Assembly: GCF_014779555.2 (NCBI RefSeq)
Contig: NZ_CP094357.1
Span: 3,410,001 to 3,474,000, forward strand
Direction: 5' to 3'
Source of the DNA: Lysobacter capsici
GTDB lineage: Bacteria > Pseudomonadota > Gammaproteobacteria > Xanthomonadales > Xanthomonadaceae
Length of the DNA: 64,000 nt
Part shown: positions 19,462 through 29,084 of the stretch, piece after piece
Position numbering within the stretch: the stretch's first letter is position 1
Layout: the number at the start of each line of letters is the position of its first letter
The notes under the pieces: generated by a model
Seen by the model: only the letters and a program-made list of their open reading frames with translations
Database searches by the model: none
Told to the model about the DNA's origin: nothing
Translations under genes and position numbers: made by a program

Positions 19462-20828
19462 GCAGCCACCTTCTTCTCGACCACGGTGCCCGCGGCCTGA
19501 TCGTCCACCAGGAATCGCTTATTGACGATCGCGTACTCGAACTCGTCCCAGAAGTGATGCAGGAAGCCCTGCACCGGCCACGCCGCGGCTTCGCCGAACG
19601 CGCAGATGGTGTGGCCTTCGATCTGGCCGGCGGCGGCGCGCAGCATCTGCAGGTCTTCCAAGGTCGCGTGCTTGTCGACGATGCGGGTCAGCATGCGGTA
19701 CATCCAGCCGGTGCCTTCGCGGCACGGCGTGCACTGGCCGCAGCTTTCCTTGAAATAGAACCGCGCGATGCGCTGACACGCGCGCACCATGCAGGCGGTT
19801 TCGTCCATCACGATGACCGCGCCCGAGCCCAGACCGGAACCGGCCTTCTGCAGCGAGTCGTAGTCCATCGTGCAGGCCAGCATCTGTTCGGCCGGCAGCA
19901 CCTTCATCGACGAACCGCCGGGAATCACGGCCTTGAGCTTGTTGCCGTTGCGCACGCCGCCGGCCATCTGCAGCAGATCGGCGAACGGGGTGCCCAGGCG
20001 GATTTCGAAATTGCCCGGATTATTGACGTGACCGGAGACCGAGAAGATCTTCGGACCGCCGTTGTTGGGCTTGCCCAGGTTCAAGAACCACTCCGCGCCG
20101 TTGCGCAGGATCGCCGGCACCGAGGCATAGGTCTCGGTGTTGTTGATCGTGGTCGGCTTGCCGAACAGGCCGAAATTCGCCGGGAACGGCGGCTTGTAGC
20201 GCGGCTGGCCCTTCTTGCCTTCCAGCGATTCCATCAGCGCGGTTTCTTCGCCGCAGATGTAGGCGCCGGCGCCGAGCGCGCCGTAGATGTCGATGTCCAC
20301 GCCGCTGCCGAGCACGTTCTTGCCCAGCCAGCCGTTCTCGTAGGCTTCCTTCAGCGCCTGCTCGAAATGCTCGAACGGCTCGTGATGGAATTCGCCGCGC
20401 AGATAGTTGTAGGCCACGGTCGAGCCGGTCGCGTAGCAGGCGATCGCCATGCCTTCGACCACCGAATGCGGGTTGAAACGCAGGATGTCGCGATCCTTGG
20501 CGGTGCCCGGCTCGGATTCGTCCGAGTTGCACAGGATGTACTTCTGGGTGCCGCTGCCCTTGGGCATGAAGCTCCACTTCAGGCCGGTCGGGAAACCCGC
20601 GCCGCCGCGGCCGCGCAGGCCCGAGGCCTTGACCGCGTTGATGATCTCGTCCTGCGGGGTTTTCTCGGTCAGGATCTTGCGCAGCGCGCTGTAGCCGCCG
20701 GTCTTCAAGTAGTTATCGTACGACCACGGCGTGTCGTAGTGCAGCGTCGTATAGACGACCTGGTGCTCCTGCGGAGCCGGGCCGACCGGGCCGTAGCCCT
20801 TGGAATAGTCGTGGTGACCGTGAGCCAT
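19458..20828 (-). CDS. nuoF: NADH-quinone oxidoreductase subunit F
   Basis: NADH-binding, FMN-containing subunit where electrons enter complex I. The 456-residue product shows the NADH/FMN loop GLRGRGGAGFPTGLKW, the FMN region ICGEETALMESLEGKKGQPR and the N3 cluster ligands SCGQCTPCREG. The start is ATG at 20826-20828 (MAHGHHDYSKGYGPVG); the in-frame upstream codons overlap nuoE and are not NuoF-like. It sits 11 bp after nuoE. Confidence 0.97.
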   Translation of the reverse strand: MAHGHHDYSKGYGPVGPAPQEHQVVYTTLHYDTPWSYDNYLKTGGYSALRKILTEKTPQDEIINAVKASGLRGRGGAGFPTGLKWSFMPKGSGTQKYILCNSDESEPGTAKDRDILRFNPHSVVEGMAIACYATGSTVAYNYLRGEFHHEPFEHFEQALKEAYENGWLGKNVLGSGVDIDIYGALGAGAYICGEETALMESLEGKKGQPRYKPPFPANFGLFGKPTTINNTETYASVPAILRNGAEWFLNLGKPNNGGPKIFSVSGHVNNPGNFEIRLGTPFADLLQMAGGVRNGNKLKAVIPGGSSMKVLPAEQMLACTMDYDSLQKAGSGLGSGAVIVMDETACMVRACQRIARFYFKESCGQCTPCREGTGWMYRMLTRIVDKHATLEDLQMLRAAAGQIEGHTICAFGEAAAWPVQGFLHHFWDEFEYAIVNKRFLVDDQAAGTVVEKKVAA

Positions 20829-20839
20829 CTCGCCCGACC

Positions 20840-21367
20840 TCACTTCAAACCATCGAGCAGCTCGTCGACTTTCGTCGCGTCGAGCTTCTCGTGGTAATGA
20901 CCGTTGACGACGACCACCGGCGCGCCGCAGCACGCGGCCAGGCATTCTTCCTCGCGCTTGAGGAAGACCCGGCCATCGGCGGTGGATTCGCCGAGCTTGC
21001 AGCCCAGCTTCTTCTCGGCGTGGCGGACCAGGTCTTCCGCGCCGTTGAGCCAGCAGCTGATATTGGTGCAGAACGCGACGTTGTTGCGGCCGACCTTTTC
21101 GGTCTCGAACATCGAGTAGAAGCTCGCGACCTCGTAGGCCCACACCGGCGGCAGGCTCAGGTACTTGGCGACCGCGGCGATCAGCTCATCGGTCAACCAG
21201 CCGCCGTTCTGCTCCTGCGCCGCATGCAGGCCCTGCAACACGGCCGAGCGCTTGCGGTCCGGCGGGAACTTGGCCAGCCAGTGGTCGATGTGCGCGCGCG
21301 TGCCGTCCGACAGTGCCACCATCGGATCGACGTGCTGTGCGGCCTCGAAATTGCCTGTCGCTTTCAT
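20840..21367 (-). CDS. nuoE: NADH-quinone oxidoreductase subunit E
   Basis: Thioredoxin-like 2Fe-2S (N1a) subunit that docks on NuoF. The 175-residue product has the four ligand cysteines at about 100, 105 (CTNISC) and 142, 146 (ECLAACCGAP). ATG at 21365-21367. No Shine-Dalgarno sequence is visible upstream (GGCTTTACCCCT): the end of a palindromic repeat lies about 12 bases away. Confidence 0.96.
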   Translation of the reverse strand: MKATGNFEAAQHVDPMVALSDGTRAHIDHWLAKFPPDRKRSAVLQGLHAAQEQNGGWLTDELIAAVAKYLSLPPVWAYEVASFYSMFETEKVGRNNVAFCTNISCWLNGAEDLVRHAEKKLGCKLGESTADGRVFLKREEECLAACCGAPVVVVNGHYHEKLDATKVDELLDGLK

Positions 21368-21378
21368 AGGGGTAAAGC

Positions 21379-21512
21379 CGGGAATCGGGAATTGGGAATC
21401 GGGAATCGGTTGGAGCGGGACGCAGGAACTTGGGATATCCGCAGCGATCGATGCTCGGCGCGTTGCGCAGCCTCAGCTTTATCGATTCCCGACTCCCTGT
21501 TCCCGATTCCCG
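21379..21512. repeat. GGGAATCGGGAAT palindromic element, copy 2
   Basis: Forward arms at 21379-21414 (GGGAATCGGGAATTGGGAAT...) and inverted arms at 21484-21512. It fills the 148-bp gap between the nuoD stop and the nuoE start. Confidence 0.85.
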
Positions 21513-21515
21513 TCT

Positions 21516-22826
21516 TCACCGATCGATCTCGCCGAACACGATGTCGTAGGTACCGATCATCGCCACGACGTCGGCCAGCATGTGGCCCTTGACGACTTCG
21601 TCCATCGACGACAGATGCGCGAAGCCCGGCGCACGCAGCTTGCAGCGGAACGGCTTGTTGGCGCCGTCGGAAACCAGGTAGCAGCCGAACTCGCCCTTGG
21701 GCGCTTCGACCGCGGCGTAGGTCTCGCCGGCCGGCACGCAATAGCCTTCCGAGAACAGCTTGAAGTGATGGATCAGGGCTTCCATGTCGTCCTTCATCTC
21801 CTCGCGCTTGGGCGGGGCGACCTTGAAGTTGTCGACGATCACGGGGCCGGGATTGGCACGCAGCCACTTCACGCACTGCTTGATGATGCGGGTGGATTCG
21901 CGCATTTCCGCGATGCGCACCAGATAGCGGTCGTAGCAGTCGCCGTTGACGCCGACCGGGATGTCGAAATCGACTTCCGCGTACTTGGCGTAGGGCTGCT
22001 TCTTGCGCAGATCCCAGGCGATGCCCGAACCGCGGATCATCGGGCCGGTCATGCCCCAGGCCAGTGCCTGCTCCGGCGGAATCACGCCGATGCCGACGGT
22101 GCGCTGCTTCCAGATGCGGTTGTCGGTCAGCAGGGTCTCGTATTCGTCGACGCGCTTGGGGAAGTCGTCGGCGAAGGCGTCGAGGTAATCGAGCATCGAG
22201 CCTTCGCGCCAAGCGTTGAAGCGCTTGAGGCCGGCGCCCTTCTTCCACGGCGATTCCTTGTACTGCGGCATGCGCTCGGGCAGGTCGCGGTAGACGCCGC
22301 CGGGGCGGTAATACGCCGCGTGCATGCGCGCGCCGGAGACCGCTTCGTAGCAGTCCATCAGCTCTTCGCGCTCGCGGAACGCGTACAGGAACACCGCCAT
22401 CGCGCCCAGGTCGAGCGCGTTGGAACCGACCCACATCAGATGATTGAGGATGCGGGTGATCTCGTCGAACATCGTGCGGATGTACTGCGCGCGCTCGGGC
22501 GCTTCGATCCCCAACAGGGTCTCGATCGCGCGCACGTAAGCGTGCTCGTTGCACATCATCGACACGTAGTCCAGCCGATCCATGTAACCGATCGACTGGT
22601 TGAACGGCTTGGACTCGACCAGCTTCTCGGTACCGCGATGCAGCAGACCGATATGCGGATCGGCGCGCTGCACCACTTCGCCGTCCATCTCCAGGATCAG
22701 GCGCAGCACACCGTGCGCGGCCGGATGCTGGGGACCGAAGTTGAAGGTGTAGTTGCGGATCTCGGCGTTGTTGAGGCCGGAGGTGCCGCTGTTGACCAGC
22801 GGCATGTCGGTCGCGGGATTGCTCAT
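21516..22826 (-). CDS. nuoD: NADH-quinone oxidoreductase subunit D
   Basis: Quinone-site subunit descended from the [NiFe]-hydrogenase large subunit, without the nickel ligands. The 436-residue product has [23 protein letters not shown] near the N-terminus (the His is at the quinone head-group site) and [14 protein letters not shown]. The start is ATG at 22824-22826; the TGA of nuoC overlaps it (TGATG), so translation is coupled. A GTG one codon earlier is possible. Confidence 0.96.
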   Translation of the reverse strand: MSNPATDMPLVNSGTSGLNNAEIRNYTFNFGPQHPAAHGVLRLILEMDGEVVQRADPHIGLLHRGTEKLVESKPFNQSIGYMDRLDYVSMMCNEHAYVRAIETLLGIEAPERAQYIRTMFDEITRILNHLMWVGSNALDLGAMAVFLYAFREREELMDCYEAVSGARMHAAYYRPGGVYRDLPERMPQYKESPWKKGAGLKRFNAWREGSMLDYLDAFADDFPKRVDEYETLLTDNRIWKQRTVGIGVIPPEQALAWGMTGPMIRGSGIAWDLRKKQPYAKYAEVDFDIPVGVNGDCYDRYLVRIAEMRESTRIIKQCVKWLRANPGPVIVDNFKVAPPKREEMKDDMEALIHHFKLFSEGYCVPAGETYAAVEAPKGEFGCYLVSDGANKPFRCKLRAPGFAHLSSMDEVVKGHMLADVVAMIGTYDIVFGEIDR

Positions 22827-23563
22827 CACTTCACCTCGCCACGCTGGGCGGTTTCGCCCTGGGCGGTCTGGTAGCGCGCGTCGTCGCGGATCACGCGCGG
22901 CACGCCGACGCGGGGATCGATCGACACGGGCTCATACACCACGCGGCGCTTTTCGGCGTCGTAACGCACTTCGACGTTGCCGATCAGCGGGAAATCCTTG
23001 CGGAACGGATGGCCGACGAAGCCGTAATCGGTGAGGATCCGACGCAGGTCCGGATGGCCTTCGAACACGATGCCGTACAGGTCGAACGCTTCGCGCTCGA
23101 ACCAATTCACGCCGGGCCAGATGTGGCACAGCGAACCGACCACCGGCAGATCGTCGTCGGCGGCGAAGGTCTTCAGTCGCACGCGCTGGTTGTGCTGGCA
23201 CGACAGCAGATGCGCGACCGCGGCGAAACGACGCGCCGGCAGCGAATCGGCGGCGCCGTTGGGCGACTCGCCCCAACGGAAACGGCCGGCGCTCTTGCCT
23301 TCCACGCCACGCGAGAAGCCTTCCGAGGACACGTCGGTGTCCCATTCGTCGCTGCCGTAGCTCAGGTAGTCCACGCCGCTGACGTCGACGCACTGTTCGA
23401 AACCGAACTCGTCGCGCAGCGCGAGCGCCGCGGCGAGCCATTCGGTGGGCGCGACTTCCAGGGTGATCTCGCCGCGCGGCTGCGCCACGATGACCGAAGC
23501 GCCGGCGAAGCGTTCGTTCAAGCGCTGGGCGAGCTGCGCGCTGCTCGGAGCAACGCCGCTCAT
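22826..23563 (-). CDS. nuoC: NADH-quinone oxidoreductase subunit C
   Basis: Peripheral-arm 30-kDa subunit that packs on NuoD. The 245-residue product carries the signature [24 protein letters not shown] and [13 protein letters not shown]. Between the two halves there is a less conserved loop (about residues 80-110, [20 protein letters not shown]). ATG at 23561-23563, overlapping the nuoB stop by 4 bp. Confidence 0.96.
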   Translation of the reverse strand: MSGVAPSSAQLAQRLNERFAGASVIVAQPRGEITLEVAPTEWLAAALALRDEFGFEQCVDVSGVDYLSYGSDEWDTDVSSEGFSRGVEGKSAGRFRWGESPNGAADSLPARRFAAVAHLLSCQHNQRVRLKTFAADDDLPVVGSLCHIWPGVNWFEREAFDLYGIVFEGHPDLRRILTDYGFVGHPFRKDFPLIGNVEVRYDAEKRRVVYEPVSIDPRVGVPRVIRDDARYQTAQGETAQRGEVK

Positions 23564-24147
23564 TCGCGCACGCCCTGCTTGTTGTCGCCGAAGTTGGTGC
23601 CGCGACGGATCTTGCGCTGCAGCTGCAGGATGCCGTAGACCAGCGCTTCGGCGGTCGGCGGGCAGCCCGGCACGTAGACGTCGACCGGGACCACGCGGTC
23701 GCAGCCGCGCACCACGGCGTAGGAGTAGTGATAGTAGCCGCCGCCGTTGGCGCAGCTGCCCATCGAGATCACCCACTTCGGGTCGGGCATCTGGTCGTAG
23801 ACCTTGCGCAACGCCGGGGCCATCTTGTTGACCAGGGTGCCGGCCACGATCATCACGTCGGACTGGCGCGGCGACGGGCGGAACACCACGCCGTAACGGT
23901 CCAGGTCCAGGCGCGAGGCGCCGGCGTGCATCATCTCGACCGCGCAGCAGGCCAGGCCGAAGGTCATCGGCCACATCGACCCGGTACGCGCCCAGTTCCA
24001 CAGCGTGTCCAGGTTGGTGGTGACGAAACCCTGCTGCAGCAGCGGGTTTTCGCCTTCCGGTCGCAGGATGTCGTCGAGGCGTCCTTCCGGAATCGGGTTA
24101 TGCATCAGGCCCGACACGGTGTCGCTGACGGTTTGGATCACTCCCAT
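23560..24147 (-). CDS. nuoB: NADH-quinone oxidoreductase subunit B
   Basis: Carries cluster N2, the last iron-sulfur centre before quinone. The 195-residue product has the ligands Cys67-Cys68 (LACCAVEMM), Cys132 (GSCANGGG) and Cys162 ([11 protein letters not shown]). ATG at 24145-24147, overlapping nuoA by 10 bp. Confidence 0.97.
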   Translation of the reverse strand: MGVIQTVSDTVSGLMHNPIPEGRLDDILRPEGENPLLQQGFVTTNLDTLWNWARTGSMWPMTFGLACCAVEMMHAGASRLDLDRYGVVFRPSPRQSDVMIVAGTLVNKMAPALRKVYDQMPDPKWVISMGSCANGGGYYHYSYAVVRGCDRVVPVDVYVPGCPPTAEALVYGILQLQRKIRRGTNFGDNKQGVRE

Positions 24148-24494
24148 TCGAGCGCTCCCTTCTTCCAGACGTAAACGAAGCCGAGCAGGAGCATGCTGGC
24201 GAAAATGCCCATCTCGATGAGCCCGACCGGACCGAGATCGCGGAACACGGTGGCCCAGGGCACGATGAAGATGATTTCCAGATCGAAGATGATGAACTGG
24301 ATGGCGATCAGGTAGTAGCGCACGTCGAATTGCATGCGCGCGTCTTCGAAGGCTTCGAAGCCGCATTCGTAGGGAGACAATTTCTCCGCGGTCGGGCGCT
24401 TGGGCCCGAGCACATTGCCTACCACCAACAGGGCGACGCCGATACCACCGGCGACGATCAGGAACAGCAGAGTCGGCAGGTATTCGGCCAGCAC
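24138..24494 (-). CDS. nuoA: NADH-quinone oxidoreductase subunit A
   Basis: Small three-helix membrane subunit and first gene of the nuo operon. The 118-residue product has the conserved loop [36 protein letters not shown]. The start is GTG at 24492-24494, with a GAGAG sequence about 9 bases upstream. A 168-bp leader separates it from tRNA-Leu; no convincing promoter could be singled out in it. Confidence 0.95.
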   Translation of the reverse strand: MLAEYLPTLLFLIVAGGIGVALLVVGNVLGPKRPTAEKLSPYECGFEAFEDARMQFDVRYYLIAIQFIIFDLEIIFIVPWATVFRDLGPVGLIEMGIFASMLLLGFVYVWKKGALEWE

Positions 24495-24662
24495 GCGGTG
24501 TTCTCTCGGCTACTTGTTCGGCTACATGGGCGCGTTTCCGCGACCTTGGCTTGGCGCCACAGCGCCCAGTCGTGTGGACACGCGGCGCGGCCCGCCGTGC
24601 GTGCCGCACCTGCGTACCGTGGTGCGAGTTGCGAATAACTCGATAAAGCTGACAGTTGGATG

Positions 24663-24747
24663 TGGTGCCCAAAGGGGGACTCGAACCCCCACGACCTAAG
24701 TCGCTACCACCTCAAGGTAGTGCGTCTACCAATTCCGCCATCTGGGC
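24663..24747 (-). tRNA. tRNA-Leu (GAG)
   Basis: 85-nt class II tRNA with a long variable arm and encoded CCA. Acceptor GCCCAGA pairs with TTTGGGC; the anticodon loop TTGAGGT gives GAG. It lies between secG and nuoA, the same neighbour (secG) as leuU has in enterobacteria. No terminator follows it, so it may be co-transcribed with secG or with nuo. Confidence 0.95.
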
Positions 24748-24872
24748 ACTGCTACCAACCTGCGGCCATCCTGGCCTGGACTTCGTAAGCGCTTTGCGAA
24801 GCCGCCTGGTCATCGCTGACCGATCCTGCCATCCGAAGCAGGATACTGGAACTCTATTTTAACCTGTTTATC

Positions 24873-25409
24873 TCAGCCGCCAGTAGCCGGCTGCTTTGCC
24901 GGGACTGCCTGCTGAGCCGGCGCCTGCGCGGGCGTCGCCGACGGCGCGGCCGGAACCGTGCCCGTGGGCGCCGGAGCAGCCTGACCCGTCGGAGCCTGCG
25001 GGGTCGCGCCGGCCGGAGCGGTGCCGGCCGGAGCGGTGCCGGCCGGAGCCGTACCCGTCGGAGCGGCCGGGACGCCAGTCGCGGGCGCGGCCGGCGTACC
25101 GGTCGCCGGCGCGGGCTGGGTCGCCGGGATCTGCTGATTCATCAGGCTCTGATCGAGCGCCTTCGGCGCGGCGGTGGTGACGCGACTCGCCTGCCAGGCC
25201 ATGAACAGGCTGATCACGAAGAACGCGATCGCCAGCCACTTGGTGGCCTTGGACAGGAAGTTGGACGAGCCACGGGCGCCGAACACGGTCGCCGAGGCAC
25301 CGCCGCCGAAACCCGAGCCCGCCTGCGCTCCCGCGCCGCGTTGCATCAGGATCAGCGCGATCATGGCGATCGCGATCAACACATAGATGACGTTGAGGAA
25401 CAACAGCAT
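24873..25409 (-). CDS. secG: preprotein translocase subunit SecG
   Basis: Small accessory subunit of the SecYEG channel. Two membrane segments are visible (LLFLNVIYVLIAIAMIALILM and ATKWLAIAFFVISLFMAW) flanking the conserved loop QRGAGAQAGSGFGGGASATVFGARGS. The core ends near residue 78; the remaining 100 residues are a Pro/Ala/Thr/Gly-rich tail with PAGTA-type repeats, making this protein (178 aa) much longer than the ~110-residue enterobacterial SecG. ATG at 25407-25409. tpiA lies 73 bp upstream. Confidence 0.95.
   Translation of the reverse strand: MLLFLNVIYVLIAIAMIALILMQRGAGAQAGSGFGGGASATVFGARGSSNFLSKATKWLAIAFFVISLFMAWQASRVTTAAPKALDQSLMNQQIPATQPAPATGTPAAPATGVPAAPTGTAPAGTAPAGTAPAGATPQAPTGQAAPAPTGTVPAAPSATPAQAPAQQAVPAKQPATGG
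25012..25061. repeat. 15-bp tandem repeat in the secG tail
   Basis: About three copies of a 15-bp unit (GGCCGGAGCGGTGCC and variants) encode repeated PAGTA in SecG. Such repeats usually vary in number between strains. Confidence 0.75.
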
Positions 25410-25482
25410 CGTTAGGGATTCTTCGCTGGGTGGAACTCGTTACGACCGCGTCGGCCCGGACAGGTTCGCCGGAACGTCGCGA

Positions 25483-26235
25483 TCAGGGTGCCGCCGCTGC
25501 CGCGATGGCGTTGAAGTCCGCTGCGACCAAGGAGGCGCCGCCGACCAGGCCGCCATCGACGTCGGGCTGGGAAAACAGCGCGGCGGCATTGTCGGCTTTC
25601 ACGCTACCGCCATAAAGGATCGGTAGCGAGCCAGCAATTCTAGCATCGTGCGCCGCGATTTCGCTACGGATGAATGCGTGCATTTCCTGGGCCTGCTCGG
25701 GGCTGGCGGTTTTGCCGGTGCCGATCGCCCAGACCGGTTCGTAGGCGAGGATCGCGCCGTCCAGACCGAGCACGCCGACCAGTTCGAAGATCGGCGCGAG
25801 CTGTTCCTGCAGGCGCCATTGCGCCTTGCCGTCCTCGCGTTCGCTCAAGGTCTCGCCCACGCACAGGATCGGCACCAGCCCCGCGGCCTTGGCCGCGGCG
25901 AACTTGCGCGCGACCAGTTCGCTGCTTTCGCCGTGGTACTGGCGGCGCTCGGAATGGCCGACCAGGCCATAGACCGCGCCGACTTCCTTAAGCATCGCCG
26001 CGGAGACTTCGCCGGTGTAGGCGCCCTTGACGTTGCAGCTCACGTCCTGCGCGCCGAAGTTCAGGCCGCGCTCGCCGTAGTGCTCGACCAGCTCGCCCAG
26101 ATACGGCAGCGGCGGCAGGATCACCCGCTCGACCCCGGCCGGCGGCGTTTGCGCCGCGACTTCATCGAGCAGGGCGAATGCGAATTCGCGGCTGCCATGC
26201 AGCTTCCAGTTTCCGGCGACGATCCTGCGGCGCAT
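25483..26235 (-). CDS. tpiA: triosephosphate isomerase
   Basis: Interconverts dihydroxyacetone phosphate and glyceraldehyde 3-phosphate in glycolysis. The 250-residue TIM barrel has the catalytic Lys in GNWKLHG, the His in GLVGHSERR, and the Glu in ILAYEPVWAIGTGKTA, with the phosphate loop YGGSVKADN. The start is ATG at 26233-26235 with AAGGGAG well placed upstream; a GTG two codons earlier (26241) would place the ribosome binding site too close. It is upstream of secG on the same strand. Confidence 0.97.
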   Translation of the reverse strand: MRRRIVAGNWKLHGSREFAFALLDEVAAQTPPAGVERVILPPLPYLGELVEHYGERGLNFGAQDVSCNVKGAYTGEVSAAMLKEVGAVYGLVGHSERRQYHGESSELVARKFAAAKAAGLVPILCVGETLSEREDGKAQWRLQEQLAPIFELVGVLGLDGAILAYEPVWAIGTGKTASPEQAQEMHAFIRSEIAAHDARIAGSLPILYGGSVKADNAAALFSQPDVDGGLVGGASLVAADFNAIAAAAAP

Positions 26236-26425
26236 GGCCACTCCCTTGGTGCGAAGACGGCGCAGTCTAGCGGCTGGGCGGCGTTTGGGCTAACCCGGTC
26301 GCCGCGCGGCGACGCGAGCGAATTGCGGCGCGGGCACCTTGCGCGCCGCGCGATCGGCGTCACGAACGGAGCCGTTCGCCCCACTCCGCCTTTGCCGGAC
26401 GCGGTTCCGCCCCCATTGCATCGGC

Positions 26426-26968
26426 ATGGCCACGACCTCCAACTCAGCCGTGCTGCACAGCTTCGCCCCGATCCAGTCGCCACGGGCGCGGGTGCTGATC
26501 CTGGGCAGCATGCCCGGCGCGGCTTCGCTCGCCGCCGCTCGTTATTACGCGCATCCGCAGAACCGGTTCTGGCCGATCATGGGCGCGCTGATCGGCGCCG
26601 GGCCGGAACTGGAGTACCCGCGGCGGATCCAGGCCCTGCGCGCGGCAGGGATCGCGCTGTGGGACGTGCTCGCCCAATGCGAGCGCGAAGGCAGCCTGGA
26701 TTCGGCGATCCGCGACGACACCGCGGTGGCCAACGACTTCGCCGGTTTCTTCGCCGGCCACCCGCGGGTCGCCACGGTGCTGTTCAACGGCGCCAAGGCC
26801 GAGGCCAGCTTCCGCCGGTTCGTGCTCAAGCCGCTGGCGCGCCCGGACTTGACCTTGCTGCGCCTGCCCTCGACCAGCCCGGCCAATGCCTCGCAGCGTT
26901 ACGAGGCCAAGCTGTCGGCCTGGCGCGAGGCCTTGCGCGCGGCCGGGGTGGCGGTGCGCGAGGCCTGA
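26426..26968 (+). CDS. DNA-deoxyinosine glycosylase, uracil-DNA glycosylase superfamily (family 6-like)
   Basis: Predicted base-excision repair enzyme removing hypoxanthine (deaminated adenine) from DNA. The 180-residue product shows LILGSMPGAASLAAARYYAHPQNRFWPIMG near residues 22-50, where the Asn after PQ is the conserved catalytic-loop position, then ALWDVLAQCEREGSLDSAIRDD, the hallmark of the hypoxanthine-DNA glycosylase branch, and the C-terminal motif LPSTSPANA. The start is ATG at 26426 because the family core begins soon after; in-frame codons upstream (from 26339) are arginine-rich. It is divergent from tpiA. No strong ribosome binding site is visible. Confidence 0.85.
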   Translation: MATTSNSAVLHSFAPIQSPRARVLILGSMPGAASLAAARYYAHPQNRFWPIMGALIGAGPELEYPRRIQALRAAGIALWDVLAQCEREGSLDSAIRDDTAVANDFAGFFAGHPRVATVLFNGAKAEASFRRFVLKPLARPDLTLLRLPSTSPANASQRYEAKLSAWREALRAAGVAVREA

Positions 26969-27520
26969 GGGCGCAGATCGCCCGCAACCATCCCGCGATT
27001 TGGGTTGCCGATGACGGCTTGCCGGACCCGAGCTGCGTGACGGCTCAGCGCAAAGCACCAGGGCTGAAGTCCCGCGCGAGCCGTCGCCCACATCGGCCCA
27101 ATCTCGCATCGGCACCCCGAAATCGCGTTGCATCGATGAAACACCGCGACCCCGCGTCGCGGTCCGGAGCGCCGCACTCAAACCCTTGCCGGCCAAGGCT
27201 TTGCGGCCGATGAACCGGTGCCCGGCGGCGGCCCGGCGCGGCCGCGCTCGCCGCTTTTCTTCGCTGCCGCGCTGTCCTGCGACCGCGCGCACCGCCGTTT
27301 CCTGGGGTTAGCCGCCCGCAAGGGGGCCGCCCATCACCGAACGATCGCTTGCGCCGCGCTTGAGGCGGCGTGGGAGGCCGGGCTGTTGCCCGCCACCTGG
27401 CGATCGCTCGTGGATCGGAGTTTCAACGCCGGCGCGCCGCTCGGGTCGAGCGCGCCGGACGCCACAGTCGTCGACCCGTCAATCGCCAATGGAAGCGATA
27501 CCACAAGGAGCTCCACCATC
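26969..27520. other. 552-bp stretch without a recognisable gene
   Basis: Between the glycosylase and the protease. The open frames that cross it are arginine/proline-rich shadows with no family features. It must hold the promoter of the protease, but no clear -35/-10 pair stands out; CAAGGAG at 27505-27511 is the protease ribosome binding site. Confidence 0.6.
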
Positions 27521-28684
27521 ATGAAGTCGCATCGCATCAATCCCCCGTGCCGTCTTTCGCGCAAGCTCGCCTTGCTCAGCGGCATCGCGCTGCTCTCCTC
27601 CGCCGCCCTCGCGATGGCCGGCGAAAAAGTGATCCGCACCGCCTACGGCGACGTCGCTTCGATCGACGCCCCCAAGTCGCAGCAGCTCAACGCCAAGAAC
27701 GCCCAGGCCCACCCGTTCGCGACCGCGCGCCAGCGCGCCGCGGCCAAGCCGGTGATCTGGGTCGACCGCGACAGCAAGGCCGGCCCCGCCGCTTCGGCCG
27801 AACTGACCGACAAGCTGGTCCGCACCGCCGGCAGCGCGCCGGGCGGCGACGCGCCGGCGTTCGGCAACTACCTCGCCCGCACCCATTTCCGTGCCACCTG
27901 GGACAAGCTCGACGCGCTGGACGCGCGCCAGGGCGCCGCCCCGGACGTCTCGATCTCGCAGGAGAAGGACGGCGCGCACTACGGCTACACCCGCACTCTG
28001 GGCAACTACTACACCACCCAGTGGAAGGCGGCGCCGTGGAACAAGATCGGCAAGCTGTACTTCACCAAGCCCGACGGCAGCGGTTCGTACTGCACCGCGC
28101 AGGTCTCCAGCGGCACCGCGGTGCTGACCACCGCGGCGCATTGCGTCTACACCTTCGGCTCGGGCTGGAACTCGAACTTCCTGTTCGTGCCGGCCGAGCG
28201 TTACGGCGAGGCGCCGTACGGCAAGTTCGGCTGGAGCACCGCGCGCGTGCCGACCAACTGGATCAACCAGGGCACCCGCCGCTGGGACGTGGCGGTGATC
28301 AAGCTCACCGGTGAACAGGTCAGCGGGATTCCGGTGACCAGCTATGTCGGTTGGCTCGGCCGCGCCTGGAACCAGCCGTATTCGCTGTTCACCTACTCGC
28401 ACGGCTACGCCAGCAATCTGAGCACGCAGTACACCAACATCTGCGCCGGCCAGACCTACGACTCGGTGTCGGAAGGCACCAACGTGGTGGTTCAGGGCTG
28501 CGACATGACCTACGGCGCCAGCGGCGGCGCGTGGCTGATCAACTACACGCCCAACTCCAGCGCCGGCAATCAGGTCAACAGCGTGGTCAGCGGCCCGCAC
28601 ATCGGCGCCTTCGGCACCGCCTGGGTGGGCGCGCGCTTCAACGACGACAACATCGTCGCGCTGTGCACCGCGATCGGTTGCTGA
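27521..28684 (+). CDS. secreted trypsin-like serine protease (S1 family)
   Basis: Predicted extracellular endopeptidase. The 387-residue preproprotein has a signal peptide (RLSRKLALLSGIALLSSAALAMA, about 11-33), a propeptide-like region to about 170, and a chymotrypsin-fold domain with the triad His207 (TAAHC), Asp256 (RRWDVAVIKL) and Ser334 (YGASGGAW), plus paired cysteines (Cys191/Cys208, Cys308/Cys327 are candidates). The arrangement resembles V8/glutamyl-endopeptidase-like S1 proteins. ATG at 27521 with AAGGAG about 10 bases upstream. No cognate inhibitor or secretion gene lies next to it. A role in predation or nutrient release is inferred from the genus, not shown. Confidence 0.9.
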   Translation: MKSHRINPPCRLSRKLALLSGIALLSSAALAMAGEKVIRTAYGDVASIDAPKSQQLNAKNAQAHPFATARQRAAAKPVIWVDRDSKAGPAASAELTDKLVRTAGSAPGGDAPAFGNYLARTHFRATWDKLDALDARQGAAPDVSISQEKDGAHYGYTRTLGNYYTTQWKAAPWNKIGKLYFTKPDGSGSYCTAQVSSGTAVLTTAAHCVYTFGSGWNSNFLFVPAERYGEAPYGKFGWSTARVPTNWINQGTRRWDVAVIKLTGEQVSGIPVTSYVGWLGRAWNQPYSLFTYSHGYASNLSTQYTNICAGQTYDSVSEGTNVVVQGCDMTYGASGGAWLINYTPNSSAGNQVNSVVSGPHIGAFGTAWVGARFNDDNIVALCTAIGC

Positions 28685-29084
28685 TCGCGGCGTGACCGCC
28701 TCGTGGCGGCGGGCGCGAGGGAGCGTGCCCACCGCCATCGCGGTGATCGCGCTTGCGGCCGAGGGATCGGCCGACTCATCGGGCTCCGGAGACGGGCTCG
28801 CCGCGCGGCCCACTATCGAGGCCGCGGGCTGGGGCAAGGACGCCCGCGATACCTCGACGAAGCCGGCCATGCGCCGGCTTCGTCATGTCCGCGGCGGTGA
28901 AGTCCGGTGCCTCGCGGTCCGTGCCCGACCATCGGCAAGCGCACCTGGTCAGCGACGATCCGCACACCGGACACGCCCGAGGCCGAGGTTACGTACAAAG
29001 GATGCGGCGCTACGTCGCAATATCGGTGCAAATAGAATGCCGCCGTGGCGAGCGGCGGCAGGCGGCGTGGTTAGAGTGGGCACC
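28685..29084. other. 400-bp stretch without a recognisable gene
   Basis: Lies between the protease and the DUF6445 gene. Apart from the hairpin at 28856-28884 nothing structured is seen; it should contain the promoter of the downstream gene. Confidence 0.55.
28856..28884 (+). terminator. GAAGCCGGC hairpin downstream of the protease
   Basis: A perfect 12-bp stem (28856-28867 with 28873-28884, 5-nt loop) but without a T tract, 172 bp after the protease stop. A similar hairpin lies at 29801-29823. It may be a weak terminator or a dispersed repeat. Confidence 0.45.

Noticed and set aside
16492-19500. A 1002-codon plus-strand open frame
   Set aside because: Antisense shadow of nuoG and nuoH with the same His/Arg/Ala bias; the minus strand has full-length complex I subunits with iron-sulfur motifs.
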